DNA of 64,000 nt from Mytilus trossulus (Eukaryota > Mollusca > Bivalvia > Mytilida > Mytilidae). A program made the position numbers and the translations under genes. Below the pieces are notes generated by a model that was given only the letters and a program-made list of their open reading frames with translations, searched no databases and was not told the origin of the DNA. The DNA is taken from contig NC_086386.1 of assembly GCF_036588685.1 (NCBI RefSeq), positions 34,711,883 to 34,775,882 on the forward strand, written 5' to 3'. Positions 23,421 through 35,099 of this stretch are shown in pieces (the stretch's first letter is position 1; every line of letters begins with the position of its first letter).

Positions 23421-25282
23421 ACCGTCAAAAAATATTAATTTTATAAAGATTTGTAAAATTTAGCATCCTATTTTTCAGACAACACTAAAGTGGGATATTC
23501 CTTTCTAATGCGTTCAGGTATTTAATACGCCCTGCAGCTCATTTAAAATGTGAAATAAAACTCACTAAATAATTTAGATATAAACCTTTTAAAAATTGTT
23601 ATCCATACACAATAAAAATATTACTGTAACTGCATTAAGAAAGACACAAATGTATTGTTACCATCCGATAACGGTGTATGACAAATACAAGACACATTGT
23701 AAGTTGTTTATTATACCACTTAGCTTATGGAAAAGGGGGAGGTTACGTTTTTTTTCTATTTGTTATGTTATTTCTATCGCAGAAAAGTGGTTATTTGTTT
23801 TAAAATTTTACTTGAATCTAAAGAGAAATTCAGAAAGATTGTCTTTTGAATAGCAATACATTTTATTAAAAGATAATCAGGATATAATTATTTACCCTCC
23901 GCACCCGACCCTTTCTTGAGTTACGTTTATGTTATTCAATAGAATATAAGATTATCTTATTAGTTGATCATTTGATAGAGTAAAAGGTATAGATAAATTT
24001 AAAAATGTTAAGAACTGACACGAAGACGAATATAAATACATGTAGGTCACAGTATAATTTCCTATTCAGTGTGTATCGTTCTGAACATGTATGAAACATT
24101 TGTCACTGGACGTTAAGCAAGCAACCAAAAATCAATCAACCTATTCAGTTTGACTCAATAAGATTTTCAAAATTTAACACACAAATATATTAAAATTGAA
24201 TTTATTTTATGAAAGTCTACATTAAAATTCATCTGACATATATCATGTATATGATAATGTTTCTTTATTGCAGCGATAAATCATCAAAAGTTCACATTAT
24301 TTGTTTCTAAAATTAAAATGCGGGACTACAATGACGGTTTCTTTTACACCTATCATCGATTGAACTTTAAAAAAATAAATTTCCAAATCAGCAACAAAAA
24401 ACTATTAGACAAACAAAGTTTTGAAGTAAATCATAGATTGCATGTTTATCAAGGAAAATAATGACCTTACACAGGTCATTATTTTATGACTTGGAGCATA
24501 TATCATTACAACATGGTATCGTCCGGGTTGATTCTGAAAAAGAATGACCTGACGTTCTGAAAGAAAATAACTCCATATAGGCATATACAGTAAAAGAATG
24601 CCTATTAAAAGCAGTTCATTTCTGTTTTCGTCATTTTTTCAAGCATAACCAGATAATCTTGCCTGTAATTATAACAAGGCATGATTGAAAGGAGAGGGTT
24701 GAGATCTCATAAACATGTTTAACCCGTCGCAATTTTGCGCCAGTCCCAAATCAGGAGCCTCTGACATTTGTCAGTCTTGTGATTTTTAATTTTAGTTTCT
24801 TGTGTATTTTATCGGGTCGGTCGGGGGAGGGGAAACAAACAATATTTTATATTTGACGTAACATGAATGACCAAATAACACTGTTATTATCCGAAAAATA
24901 TCACTTGTTATGACCATATAACACTTGAAATTTTAATATTAGAACATATTGGTGACTTTAAAACATTGATTAGAAAATATTGATATATTATAGATGAATT
25001 TTATAGCTTAAAAATGAAAAAGAAAGCAGATACATGTACATGTAAGTTCATAAAGATCTTTTTAAATTTAGTGTGTACATCCACTATGGCGGCCATTGTG
25101 ATTTCCGTGGTCACCATGTTGGATGCACATACTAAATCTTTCAGTAAATAAATTTTTAGTTATATACTATTATTTATTATTTCATATCGGTTGACAATAA
25201 GATTTTTTTATTGGATAAAAAGGGGTCACATGACATTCACTAATCTTCAGTAATACATTCCGTCGGTCATTAACAGAACAAT
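23421..25282. other. Intergenic upstream of VAMP7, no gene seen
   Basis: Carries a short dispersed repeat at about 24070-24135 (GAAACATTTGTCACTGGACG..., also inverted at 55225-55300). A frame at 23596-23853 has no motif. GGCGGCCATTGTG at about 25090 resembles a promoter-type motif, but no transcript is evident. Confidence 0.35.
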
Positions 25283-25542
25283 ACTATTACCCCCCCCTCC
25301 CCCATTATCATGATTATTTATATAATAGTTCTTGAAAAACTGGTCATTATCGTGATACATGGACAGCCCGTAGGACAGTGGTATTGACTGCGACAGCGAT
25401 AATGACCTCGCCTTCGGCTCAGTCATTATTACTATCTTATTCAATAGCAGTCCATATATCACGATAATGACCAGTTTTTAAAGAACTATTATATAAATAA
25501 TCATGATAATTGGGGGGGGAGGGGGGGGGGGGGGGTAATAGT
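25283..25542. mobile_element. Fold-back element, about 260 bp, with long poly-G/poly-C ends
   Basis: The left arm 25283-25361 (ACTATTAC, C-run, CATTATCATGATTATTTATA...) pairs with the right arm 25452-25542 (...TATAAATAATCATGATAAT, G-run, GTAATAGT). The loop is about 90 bp. The G-run in the right arm is longer than its C-run partner, so it has expanded or was mis-assembled. Confidence 0.7.
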
Positions 25543-25720
25543 GGTCATGATCCAGAAAGCCTGGGCTTAAAAACATTGAACCCAGAGGTCCTGGTTTAAA
25601 TAAATATAAATCCTGACATCCCGAAATTCGAAATTACAATTCCCAGATCCTGAAATCCAGAGCATTAAAAACACAAGATCCTGAAGTCCTGATAAAGGTC
25701 CTATCACCCCTCAATAATCA
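25543..25720 (-). repeat. Degenerate 'CGGGATTTCG'-type repeat
   Basis: Successive short phrases such as ATCCTGAAATCC, CATCCCGAAATTCG and GATCCTGAAGTCCTGAT are variants of one motif. A plus-sense counterpart lies at 55310-55490. It may be a fragment of a dispersed element with internal short repeats. Confidence 0.4.
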
Positions 25721-26793
25721 AAGTTTAAAAGTCACAAATACATGTATGTGCTAATATCAAAATTTCAAGTGTTATTCGGTCATTAAAAGCGTAATTAGGA
25801 TATTAACAGTGTTATTCGGTCATTCAAGGTACCGGTACAATAACCCATGAGACATGTGAGACAAGGATATTAACTAAGAGGGTAAAATATTTTGATATTT
25901 CGCCATGTCATTATAATGAAAAACAAAATATGTTATCTTGTTTATTTTGGTTGATTGTTACCAGATTCCAAGTATAATGCCAACAAATGAGGATTGTACA
26001 TGTAGTAGGGAAAACAGTAGTATTACATTTTCCCAGCATTAGGTTGGCCTTTTGCGTACCTAAGACAGGTGAAGGAGGTCAACTCAGGAGTGTTGTGATT
26101 GGATGTAAGGGTACAATATATTTTTTTATTTATAATTTATCTATGAATAACTGCAGTGTGTAAATTTACAATATAAATTTTAAAAACTAATGAAATATTT
26201 TCTAGAGAATTATTCAAAAAGACTTCCAAAATTTCATAAATTTGGTGCAAAATGACGATGGGCATGGATAACCATGATAACATAAACAAGCTCCGTTGGA
26301 AATTGGTCTGATACTATTTGGCTTCAATTTTTAAAATACAGTAATATGGGGACGAAGTAGAAAATTCGATATAAAAAAAAAAGGGAAAATTTCCTAAATT
26401 TTTCATTGTACTAATGAACTCAAAATTGTTCAATTTTTTGTTGTTCGGGTTTTTGAATTTCCGGATCGCAGAAATCTACTTCTGTTTCCGGTCATGTTTA
26501 CATGAGACTTTGAATAAAATGTATATTTATCAGTCTAAGAAAGGAACTATAATACTAATTCATTTAAAAAAAAATTGCTTGTTATTAAAAAAATGTTACC
26601 TGATGACAGCGTTTCTTTGTTTACATTGAATATGACGTCATAACTTAAATAACGTCACAACTAAAATCCCTAACAACAGAACCAAAATCGGAAACGTTCC
26701 GGTATTTCCGTTTCTCTTTTTTAACATTGTTGATTTTTAAAAAAAATCATAGATTTCGTCCCCATTCACAGGTTATTCCTGCCTCATATTAAA
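25721..26793. other. Intergenic, no gene seen
   Basis: No motif-bearing frame. TGACGTCA occurs near 26632 in an otherwise AT-rich context. An AT-rich frame at 26414-26629 is uninformative. Confidence 0.35.
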
Positions 26794-27441
26794 CAGGTTG
26801 GGAACAAACCCCCTGGATGGTGATTAAACATGTACCTGTATAGAGGGATAAACCTTCTTAAGAGGGATAAAATTATCCCTCTATAGAGGGGTATTTGTGT
26901 TTGCACTGGATTTAAAGCAAATTAGGGCAGAATGGCATTTTCTAATTATATTGGCTATAATCTCTAGCAGTAGGTGCATCAACATATGCACTTTACTAAA
27001 AATTGGGATAACCTGTTTTCTGCTAAAGTGACAAAACTTGAAATCTATTGTATACCTATCTGAACACCTGATCAACATCAAAAGGAATAGTTGACCTTTA
27101 AATTTCATGTTAAATCTTACAATAGAAATTCTGTTAAGTGAGTAGAATTTACTTGATCATCACAGCTTTCAATCATGGTGAACAATAGATTTTATATTTA
27201 GTCAGATAAGCAGCAAATTGGGCATGTGCATATTAAACTATAAGTACATCAATTGGTGCATCAACTGTTGCAGGTTACTGCCATAATAAGTAGAGAATGC
27301 CATTCTGCTCTGCTTTGATTTAAATCCAGTCTAAACAAAAATACCCCTCTATAGAGGGATAATTTTAATTTTATCCCTCTATAGAAGGTTTATCCCTCTA
27401 TACAGGTATAATCACCATAGAGAGGGTTTGTTCCCAACCTG
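26794..27441. mobile_element. Non-autonomous DNA transposon, 648 bp, TTAAA duplication
   Basis: Long terminal inverted repeats (at least 150 bp with small gaps) start CAGGTTGGGAACAAACCC and include several TATCCCTCTATAGAGGG hairpin modules. The direct 5-mer TTAAA flanks it (26789-26793, 27442-27446). No transposase is encoded. The CAG...CTG ends and 5-bp duplication are shared with 32618-32752 and 60689-60882; this fits a hAT-like group with short duplications, which is inference. Confidence 0.8.
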
Positions 27442-27446
27442 TTAAA

Positions 27447-28477
27447 GTACTAACACCACACATAACTATTTTATCCAGGTTTTTGTTGTAAAAACTGGTA
27501 AATTTAGAAAATGTTAGTATTGTCGCCTATGACAGAATAAATAGTACCATTTTCCCAGTATTAGTACCCTTTAAGGATCTTCACAAACCTGTAAAAAAAT
27601 GTCATGTGATTATTACTCATTCCTTCTCAGTTCCATTCATTTACAAAGATTTAGTTCTTAAAAAGAACACTATCATATTTTTGCAATATCTATAAAATTT
27701 CATTATATTGTGTTACCCTATGTGCGTTTGAAGGCAAATTTTGACAGAAATCTGACTGAAAATCTTTTTGTTTTGGTTAAACCCACTTCCGGTTTATTCA
27801 AATTTTAAATTACGAGGTCAAGTTCCGTTTATATTCCGGATTATATTTTTATTTTTACACTGCTTGCACAAGCTTTGATTATGAGTTAATTTTAGATCAT
27901 ATTCTGACAAATCTAATCGAACGGTACAGCTAAACCAAGGATTTGTAAAGAGGCCGCAGGGCTCCTAGATAGGAATTTACGACTTTGGGTTGTTATTAAT
28001 GATTTTTTTGTAATTGAGAAAAATATATTTTCTCCCATTTGCCTGTCGGGGGCGTAACTGGGTCCTTTTGAAGTGCTCGTCAACCGGGGGAAGTGCGCAC
28101 TCCCCTCCCCCCGATTTTTGTTTTTACTAGATGCAAAATGGTGGGTTATGAGGGCCTAAAATTGATTTGAATAGCAAATTATTAGGATTGTTATTTGATC
28201 TTTTTAAATGAGAAACATCAATAATTTCCAAAATCTACCCTTCGTTTTTTAGCTGCAACAAAAACGTTCATGGCCTTGTCTAAATTGACCTAAAAAACAC
28301 GGTGGATGTGCAGTAAACCCAAAGCCGACAATCTGTTATTTCTGATTGTGGAATGGATGTACGTTTTCAAACGTTTTACATGTATTACGCTAAACGAACT
28401 TTCAGCTCAGTGTAGCACTGCGGCGACGGGCATTGTCAGGAGAACACACAGTATTGTATCATTAGACGATCCAATGC
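27447..28477. other. Intergenic, no gene seen
   Basis: Contains GGGGGCGTAACTGGGTCC near 28050 and a 75-codon frame (28306-28533) that runs into the neighbouring element and has no recognised motif. Confidence 0.35.
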
Positions 28478-28828
28478 TACGGGGCGCCGAATGGGACTCT
28501 TGTGGTTTTGTACAAAATTCAATTCTGTCATAACAAAATCATTTTTGTCTTACAAAACTATGTGATACAGACTTCTTTACTGAGAACTTCAATTTTGAGA
28601 TGACAAAATTCATTTTTGTATTGTCAAGACAAAATTCATTTTTGTAGACAAAATTCATTTGTGTTATGACAAAAGTCAATTTTGTCAAAAAGGTATGCAA
28701 ATATAAAGTTATTTGCATACAAAATTGACTTTTGTTACCTGATATGGAAATTAAAACACAAAAGTCAATTGTGTGAGTCAAAATTGAGTTTTGTGAGACA
28801 AAATTGAGTTTTGTGAGACAAAATTGAG

Positions 28829-28857
28829 TTTTCTTCTTCTTCTTCTTCTTCTTCTTC
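28829..28857 (-). repeat. (GAA)n tail of the LINE
   Basis: About nine TTC units on the plus strand, (GAA)n on the LINE's sense strand, at the 3' end of the retrotransposon fragment, as in LINEs with microsatellite tails. Confidence 0.6.
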
Positions 28858-29575
28858 CTTGCTTAGGACTGGATTCTTAAAAGAATGTTACAAGTCCACT
28901 AGACGGAGAATGAGACAGCAATTCTCCTGTAACTATTTACAAATAAAACGTTCCGAATATATACAATTTAAAACTATGTACACTTGGTTGCTGTCTATGG
29001 TGTTGGTCTCTTGGGTGCACTATTGTTGGCTAGTGCACTCTGGAACCCCTCTATTGTCAGAGCTTCAGTTGTAGCTGTTGGAAGGTGGTTCCACTCTTGT
29101 ATAGTCCGTGGAAAGTATGAGTACTTATATACTCTCGGATTTGCTGGTGGTTGATATAGGCGTTGTTTGCCTCTAGTACGCCGATCGTTTGGACGCAAGA
29201 TGAAACTGGCATCAATGTCCACTAGCTCATGCTGGATCTTGTAAAGCATGACGAGTCGATGGTTGCTTCGTCTGTTAGTTAGTGGTTCCCATCCTAGTGT
29301 CTTGACCATAGTTGTCACACATCCAGGTGTTTTATCAGTGTAGTTGTTGGTTACAAACCTGGCGGCCCTCCTTTGCACTTGTTCTAAACGGTTAATGTCC
29401 TCAGTGGTATGAGGGTCCCATGCCGCACTAGCATATTCTAGTGTTGGTCTGACCAGAGAGATGTAGGCTGCATTTCTTACATTCTTGCTGCATTCTCGAA
29501 GGTTACGCCTAAGGAATCCGATGGATTTGGATGCTTTTTTGGCAGTAACGTCAACATGATGTTTCCATTGTGAGA
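28829..29575 (-). pseudogene. 5'-truncated LINE (non-LTR retrotransposon) C-terminal fragment
   Basis: On the minus strand an open frame of about 190 codons runs from roughly 29575 to a stop at 28995. It contains typical post-catalytic reverse-transcriptase text: WKHHVDVTAKKASKSIGFLR, LVRPTLEYASAAWDPH, LEQVQRRAARFV, RRSNHRLVMLYKI and SYFPRTIQEWNHLP. Then come about 137 bp of 3' UTR and a (GAA)n tail. The catalytic YxDD part is absent, so it is a dead 5'-truncated insertion. It sits inside the minisatellite, which continues on both sides. Confidence 0.85.
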
Positions 29576-29940
29576 CAAAATTGAGTTTTGTGAGACAAAA
29601 TTCAAATTTGTCAATTTTGTCTCACAAAAGTCGATTTTGTGAAGACAAAATTCAATTCTGTGCGACAAAATTCATTTTTGTGACAACAAAATTCACTTTT
29701 GTGAGACAAAGTTGACAAAATTGAATTTAGTCTCAATTTTGTGATACAAAATTCAATTTTGTCAATTTTGTCTCACAAAAGTCAATTTGGTGACGACAAA
29801 ATTCAATTTTGTGACGACAAAATTCAATTTTGTGACGACGAAATTGACTTTTGTGAGACAAAATTGACAAAATTGAATTTTGTCTCACAAAAGTCAATTT
29901 TGTTACTTTTGTAAGACAAAAAATTTTGTCTCAATTTTGT

Positions 29941-30140
29941 CTCACAAAAGTCAATTTTGTCTCACAAAAGTCAATTTTGTCTCACAAAAGTCAATTTTGT
30001 CTCACAAAAGTCAATTTTGTCTCACCAAAGTCTATTTTGTCTCACAAAAGTCAATTTTGTCTCACAAAAGTCAATTTTGTTTCACAAAAGTCAATTTTGT
30101 CTCACAAAAGTCAATTTTGTCTCACAAAAGTCGATTTTGT
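29941..30140 (+). repeat. Minisatellite, exactly ten 20-bp units
   Basis: CTCACAAAAGTCAATTTTGT repeated ten times with no indels and only four changed units. CAAAAGTCAATTTTG is nearly its own inverse complement. The same motif in either orientation fills 28510-28830 and 29576-30390 less regularly. The long 'open' frames across it are a by-product of the repeat lacking stops. Confidence 0.9.
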
Positions 30141-30446
30141 ATGCAAATTAGTTCACAGAATCCAAACTAAACTAATTTGCATACAAAATTGACTTTTGTC
30201 GCCTACTTTTCAAAATAGGTAACAAAAGTCAAGTTTGTGTAACAAAAAGGATTTTTTTTCATGACGAAAGTGACTTTTGTCCACTGAAAGATAATTTTGT
30301 ATGACAAAATTTTAAATTTGTAGTATCTTACAAATTTTGTTAAACTGAACTCATTTTTGTTGCACAAAAGTCACTTTTGTCCGTACAAAATTGAATTTAG
30401 AGTACAAAAACACAAGAGTCTCATTCGGCGCCCCGTAAATGTGGGG

Positions 30447-30622
30447 TTAACGATATAAAGCGTCTCCATCCAAATAACAATTTATAAAAGTAAACCTGTG
30501 TATAGGTCAATGTACGGCCTTCACTGACAGGGAGACTTGGCTCACACCGAACAAAAAACTATAAAGGGCCCCCAAATTACTAGTGTAAAACCATTCAAAC
30601 GGGAAAACCAACTGTCTAGTGT
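30447..30622 (-). repeat. SINE-like bivalve repeat, young subfamily
   Basis: Reverse complement of 23215-23420: CCATCCAAATAACAATTTAT, GGCTCACACCGAACAA, TATAAAGGGCCCC and TTCAAACGGGAAAACCAAC are all present. Its distal end lies only 11 bp from the TIR element's right end. Confidence 0.55.
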
Positions 30623-32034
30623 ATGTGCCCTTCTTCGCTAGCCAAGGTTACGCTATTACCCTTGGCTGTGCCACACATAACAAAACATGGTAATAAATTA
30701 GCATGTATAATATATTAGCAGCTCACGTCACAATAATTCAAAATTTCGTACCTAAATTTGCTCATATTTGGGCGTCCATTTAGCCCTTTAAACATTGCTT
30801 CACATCTTGTATACTTCCTGTCACATTAAAAAAAATTATGTCCATCAATTTCCACAGGTTTTCATCTGTTTATAAAATCGTTATTTCTTAGGAAAAGTAT
30901 GATATCTTTTATATTAAATCTTTTTAATTTTCTAAAACAATAAACCTATTAAAACATTTCTTTATTTTTTTTTAATTTGTATAAAGAAATTTCTTATCAA
31001 AACTGATTAAATGTATTGTAATTGCTTATCAAACTAGAGTAACTCAAATTCTTAATGGTTACCAACTTCGTTTTGAAACTATTTTAAATTTTGAGATACA
31101 ATTGAGCAGGATGGATCCAGGATCCGAGGTAAAGCGAGGGACGTAAATGTTAACAATTAAAAACCTGTTGAGAAGAGTTTTTAGCCTATTGTAGTACGCT
31201 TCACTCAAACAATTGGATGACTATAATTATATTTTACAATAAAGCGGATCTCATCGAATGTCTATGAACAAAGTGAAGTAGATTAGTCAGCCGAGAACCA
31301 GCTAAAAGCAAAGCAAAGCGAAGAAAATATGCGACTTCTACGTACGGCACTTCCCTTGAATTATGACACTGGTGAGTCTAGGTAAAATAATATGACAACA
31401 TAATCATGTGCAGTAACAACTTAAGGTTTCATTAAAGTCAAAATATATGACACCTCATAAACATTTACATTTACATGTAATGCAGTACAAGCTAAATTGA
31501 ATGTTGATTTTTCAGAAAATGTGTTAATTTACGAGTTTCAGACAATTTCATGTATCTAAGTGAACTGATATCGAAGGTACAATACATAAATTGGACAAAT
31601 ATGACATTGAAACATATTTATTTGACAAAACACCATTATATAGCTTGAATACTGCATTTCATGTAACAGTATTCGTCCATACCAATTTTAAACAAATTAA
31701 GTCGTCTAGCAGGCCTCTAGAGTTTTTTGAAAATTCAGTGTTCACCCCAAGAACCGGTTTAGCCACACCATAATAATTTCAAGCTTATTAACAATTTACA
31801 CTGTGTATATGTTAAGCATGTTTTAATGAAGATATGCTCCCATAGTTTAGGACTCTTATAATTAAAAATGCATATTTTCAACAACAAAAAAATTGGGTGT
31901 GTGTTATAAGTCTGAAATTACTTTTAAAAAATCTCCCGACAACCGATCAGAAATGATTTTAAGTTGAGCAACTGCATAAAAAAACATTAAATGATGCTCA
32001 ACCGGCATAATAAAATCGTTATCATACAATGTGG
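30623..32034. other. Intergenic, no gene seen
   Basis: A small stem (GCCAAGGTTACGCTATTACCCTTGGC) lies at about 30641-30667. Short frames (e.g. 31591-31773) carry no motif. Confidence 0.35.
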
Positions 32035-32200
32035 ATAAATTTCAGTGGTGGATCCAAACAATTTCATAAGTGGGGGCACAGTGACTGCCTAAGAGGAGTC
32101 CCGCTCCAGTCATACTTCAGTGATTCCCCATATAATCAACATGTTTTTTCCAAAGAAAGGGAGGCCCTGCCCCTTAAACCTTTTGCGGACATCAAAACCT
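32035..32200 (+). mobile_element. Decayed CAGTGGCGGAT-type MITE
   Basis: CAGTGGTGGATCCAAACAAT, TTTCATAAGTGGGGGCAC and GAGTCCCGCTCCAGTCATAC parallel the better-kept copy at 32618-32752. The right end is degraded, so its boundary is approximate. The 63-codon frame here is part of the repeat. Confidence 0.5.
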
Positions 32201-32617
32201 ACATTGACAGAGCTTCATGACAACAATGACTTTCATTTTTATGTGGCGTAATGGGTAGATAATTTCGACGAAGAAGAATCCTAACTTTTCACTCGCAAAT
32301 AAGATTTGTTTTACTGTTTTTATGTTATATGAAAATGTATCTTACATATGAAGCGATTTGATGTATCAAATAGATTTGTTCTATACGTTTTTTAAAATAA
32401 AACAATCAACGCATACAAGCAGGGACGCAACACGGTGTACCGGACTTACCCTTTTCGATTAGAATATGGCCCATTTCTAGGACGTTTCCTCAAAAACTGT
32501 TGCCGGGGTCAGATCTATAGATGCGAGTTTATGCCATAAAAATCGTTTATCTTTTTTTTCGGTGGAATTCATGTTTATGCATTTACATCCACCAAAATCT
32601 ACTACAGACACCACAAC
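32201..32617. other. Intergenic, no gene seen
   Basis: AT-rich with no motif, exon signal or repeat that I can name. Confidence 0.3.
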
Positions 32618-32752
32618 CAGTGGCGGATCTAGAAATTTTCATAAGTGGGGGCCCACTGACTGACCTAAGAGGGGGCCCGCTCCAGTGATTCCCTATATAA
32701 GCAACCAATTTTTTTCCCCAAAAAGGGCCCCCCCCCCCTAAATCCGCCTCTG
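32618..32752 (+). mobile_element. CAGTGGCGGAT-type MITE, 135 bp, ACAAC duplication
   Basis: Starts CAGTGGCGGATCT and ends AAATCCGCCTCTG. The direct 5-mer ACAAC flanks it (32613-32617, 32753-32757). The inside reads CATAAGTGGGGGCCCACTGA, GGGGGCCCGCTCCAGTGATT and a C-run. Degraded relatives lie at 32035, 35455-35530, 47190-47330, 47565-47705 and 61165-61235. Non-coding. Confidence 0.75.
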
Positions 32753-34207
32753 ACAACATGTATTTTGTTCAAAATTTGTTTATAATGATTTAAAAGCATG
32801 CACAATTCTGGAAGCCCTATACTATAATTGTAGTTATAGACAATGATATTAGATGCAAAGACGTCGAAACTATGTGTCTAAGGGTAAACTTTAAAAGGCC
32901 ACAGAAACAGAAGGAAACAATTCAAAAATAGGAACTTGACTATTTTACCTTCTTTAAAAAAGAATTACGTTTATTTTGTTTCTCCTACATATAATTCAAT
33001 ACATATAATGAATTTTTTACAATGTATTTTGTGCTGAATTTAATTTGTAGATATGAGTGTCAAGTTATGACACTGGTAACAGTGGGATTTCCAGTGACAC
33101 TAGAACAATAGAAAAGTCACTCTTCTTATGAAAGAGATAGAAAAGGTCTAAAAACAGGAGAGACAATTTACGCATAAAACCCGATATGCATAGGGATGAA
33201 TATCTCTTAAAACATAAAACCATTATATAACTTTTATACAACCACTATAAATAAAGTATATGTTAAAGCTAAATTTGCTAATATATGATTTTTTGAATTG
33301 CCAAACATGCTGTTAATTGAACAACCTATTGTTCAACATAGGGGTGTGTAAAAAACTGCCAGATTTGACTGCATATTTTTCTTTTTTTTTTTGAAAAGTA
33401 TATATCAAACCTTAATAATGTAGCTTCCTGTGTATCCAATTTTTAACGTGTTCCGAAATGTAGTCTCGTCACAAGAATTTTTCAAAGTTGTGTCATTTTG
33501 TCTATATGAATGTCGGTAAATTCGTATGATCGAGCACACCGACATGCAAGTATATCGTTGGGACAACTCGATATAATGTAATCAATATACGTGAAAGATT
33601 ACCTTATGTGAAGTTTATCAAAATTATCAGAACATAATTGATCAACACATTATGTTTGAACAACATAAGTCCTACAATATAAGATTTTAAAGGTGCATAT
33701 CCTTTACATTCAACGTTTTTATTGGATTTTTTTTACTACAATTTATGTTCTTTTTCACGGGTTCAACCGAACATAAAGCATTTCTTTTCTATACAAGGCT
33801 TAATAACACAAAACACAAATATACTATGGGATGTAGGTTTGCAGCATCCAGTCTTTTAATAATTTCATTCGGAAAATAATAACATGTGAAAAAAACAAAT
33901 TTAGAATGGCAGGTATTACGCAAAAAGACAGTTCTTATCACATTATCTTCACAAGAAGTATGATCAACAGCCTGAACAATCTACAAAATAAAATTACAAA
34001 AATTAGAAACAATTCACAACTAAATGTAAATGAATGAAAGGAGAAAATTGATTAAATACTGTAACTTTGGACAGTATACATGTGCATCTTTTGAATTGTA
34101 CAATTCTATAAGAATAATCTTAATATACGTGTGAAAGACAGTACCAGTCCTATAGAACAACAATCGTTTTTTGTTTCAAAACAAAAAAATAACAAAATAA
34201 AATTAAA
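32753..34207. other. Intergenic, no gene seen
   Basis: AT-rich throughout. No coding or RNA feature is supported. Confidence 0.3.
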
Positions 34208-35048
34208 GTCAAACAGACCTTAACAGCAATTGAATTAAACGTGTAGACTGATTGAATGCAAACCGTCGAATGATTTGATTTTGAAGTGTTATATTAAACT
34301 TAAGTGTCACTTTTCTATGAAAACACAAGAAACTTTTGTGATTCAACATGCATATCTATATGAAGGTACTCCGATGATGTCTTGAATCAAACTTAATTGC
34401 AATTTTTTTTTATTTTCTGCATACGTTTTGGACTCTTTTACAACCTCGTATTTAATTTTAAATAACATTTCGTATTGAAGTACGTGTCTGATGTCAAGAA
34501 TCAACACCGATAAAGGATTTACAACAAAAGGGGAAGTGCTAACTTCCTTAGCGACTCCCGTAAAATACCAAAAATACAGAAGTAGGTGCATCGGTAATTT
34601 TCAAAAAATAGCCAGATTCAAGTATAGGCAAAACTAAATTTTTTAAACTGAACTCGGCCAATAAAAGTTTTTCTTTCCAAAAATGTAGGCTATAATATAA
34701 TTGACTTTTTACATTGTAAACTTGTACTTACTCATTGTCATACTCATATGTGTCTAAACATAAATTAAAGTCAATCAAAGATAATACCTCATTTGCAACT
34801 ACTGGTGTTGTAAGACTGCTTATTTAGGGACAGTTAGACGACCAATGTCCAGTGGAAAACATCGAGAAAGCATCAGCTGTAGGGTTGCTAGTAGGGATGT
34901 TATCTTCACTCCTATGATGACTCTTCAGGTGCACGTTCACGAGTACTTTGGATTTCCTCGTCAGACAAGAAGGAGAAAAAGTCAAACAGACCTTAACAGC
35001 AATTGAATTAAACGTGTAGACTGATTGAATGCAAACCGTCGAATGATT
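34208..35048. repeat. 68-bp direct repeat, 773 bp apart
   Basis: GTCAAACAGACCTTAACAGC... through ...CCGTCGAATGATT occurs at 34208-34275 and 34981-35048 with essentially no differences. It could be a duplicated exon, a short-LTR remnant or a local segmental duplication. No LTR hallmarks (TG...CA, primer-binding site) are evident. Confidence 0.6.
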
Positions 35049-35096
35049 AAATGCCCGCTTAGGTGGGTGAATCCACCCGTGCAAATTACTACGCAT
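34824..35096 (-). other. Unrecognised 90-codon frame overlapping the direct repeat
   Basis: The frame ends FSTGHWSSNCP, faintly like the end of a retroelement zinc knuckle (GHxxxxC), but the two leading cysteines are absent. No other domain is seen. It overlaps the right copy of the 68-bp repeat. A real exon, a decayed gag-like fragment or chance are all possible. Confidence 0.2.
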
Positions 35097-35099
35097 AAC

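Larger units (their letters stand above)
28480..30435. mobile_element. TA-flanked inverted-repeat element packed with minisatellite
   Basis: Ends CGGGGCGCCGAATG(G/A)GACT and inverse complement, matching over about 34 bp with two mismatches. TA lies on both sides (28478-28479, 30436-30437), as for Tc1/mariner-type insertion. The interior consists almost wholly of CAAAATTGACTTTTG-type short palindromes in both orientations, plus a nested LINE fragment (28829-29575). Without the LINE it would be about 1.2 kb. No transposase. Confidence 0.8.

Noticed and set aside
29880..30192. Three overlapping plus-strand frames of 64-96 codons with SHKSQFCLTKVNF repeats
   Set aside because: They lie wholly in the 20-bp minisatellite. 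The unit lacks stops in several frames, so the frames are by-products.
28510..30390. Possible CRISPR-like array
   Set aside because: Units are contiguous palindromes without unique spacers, and the genome is eukaryotic.
34824..35096. Retroelement zinc knuckle (GHWSSNCP)
   Set aside because: The two leading cysteines are missing and no other gag or polymerase text is nearby.
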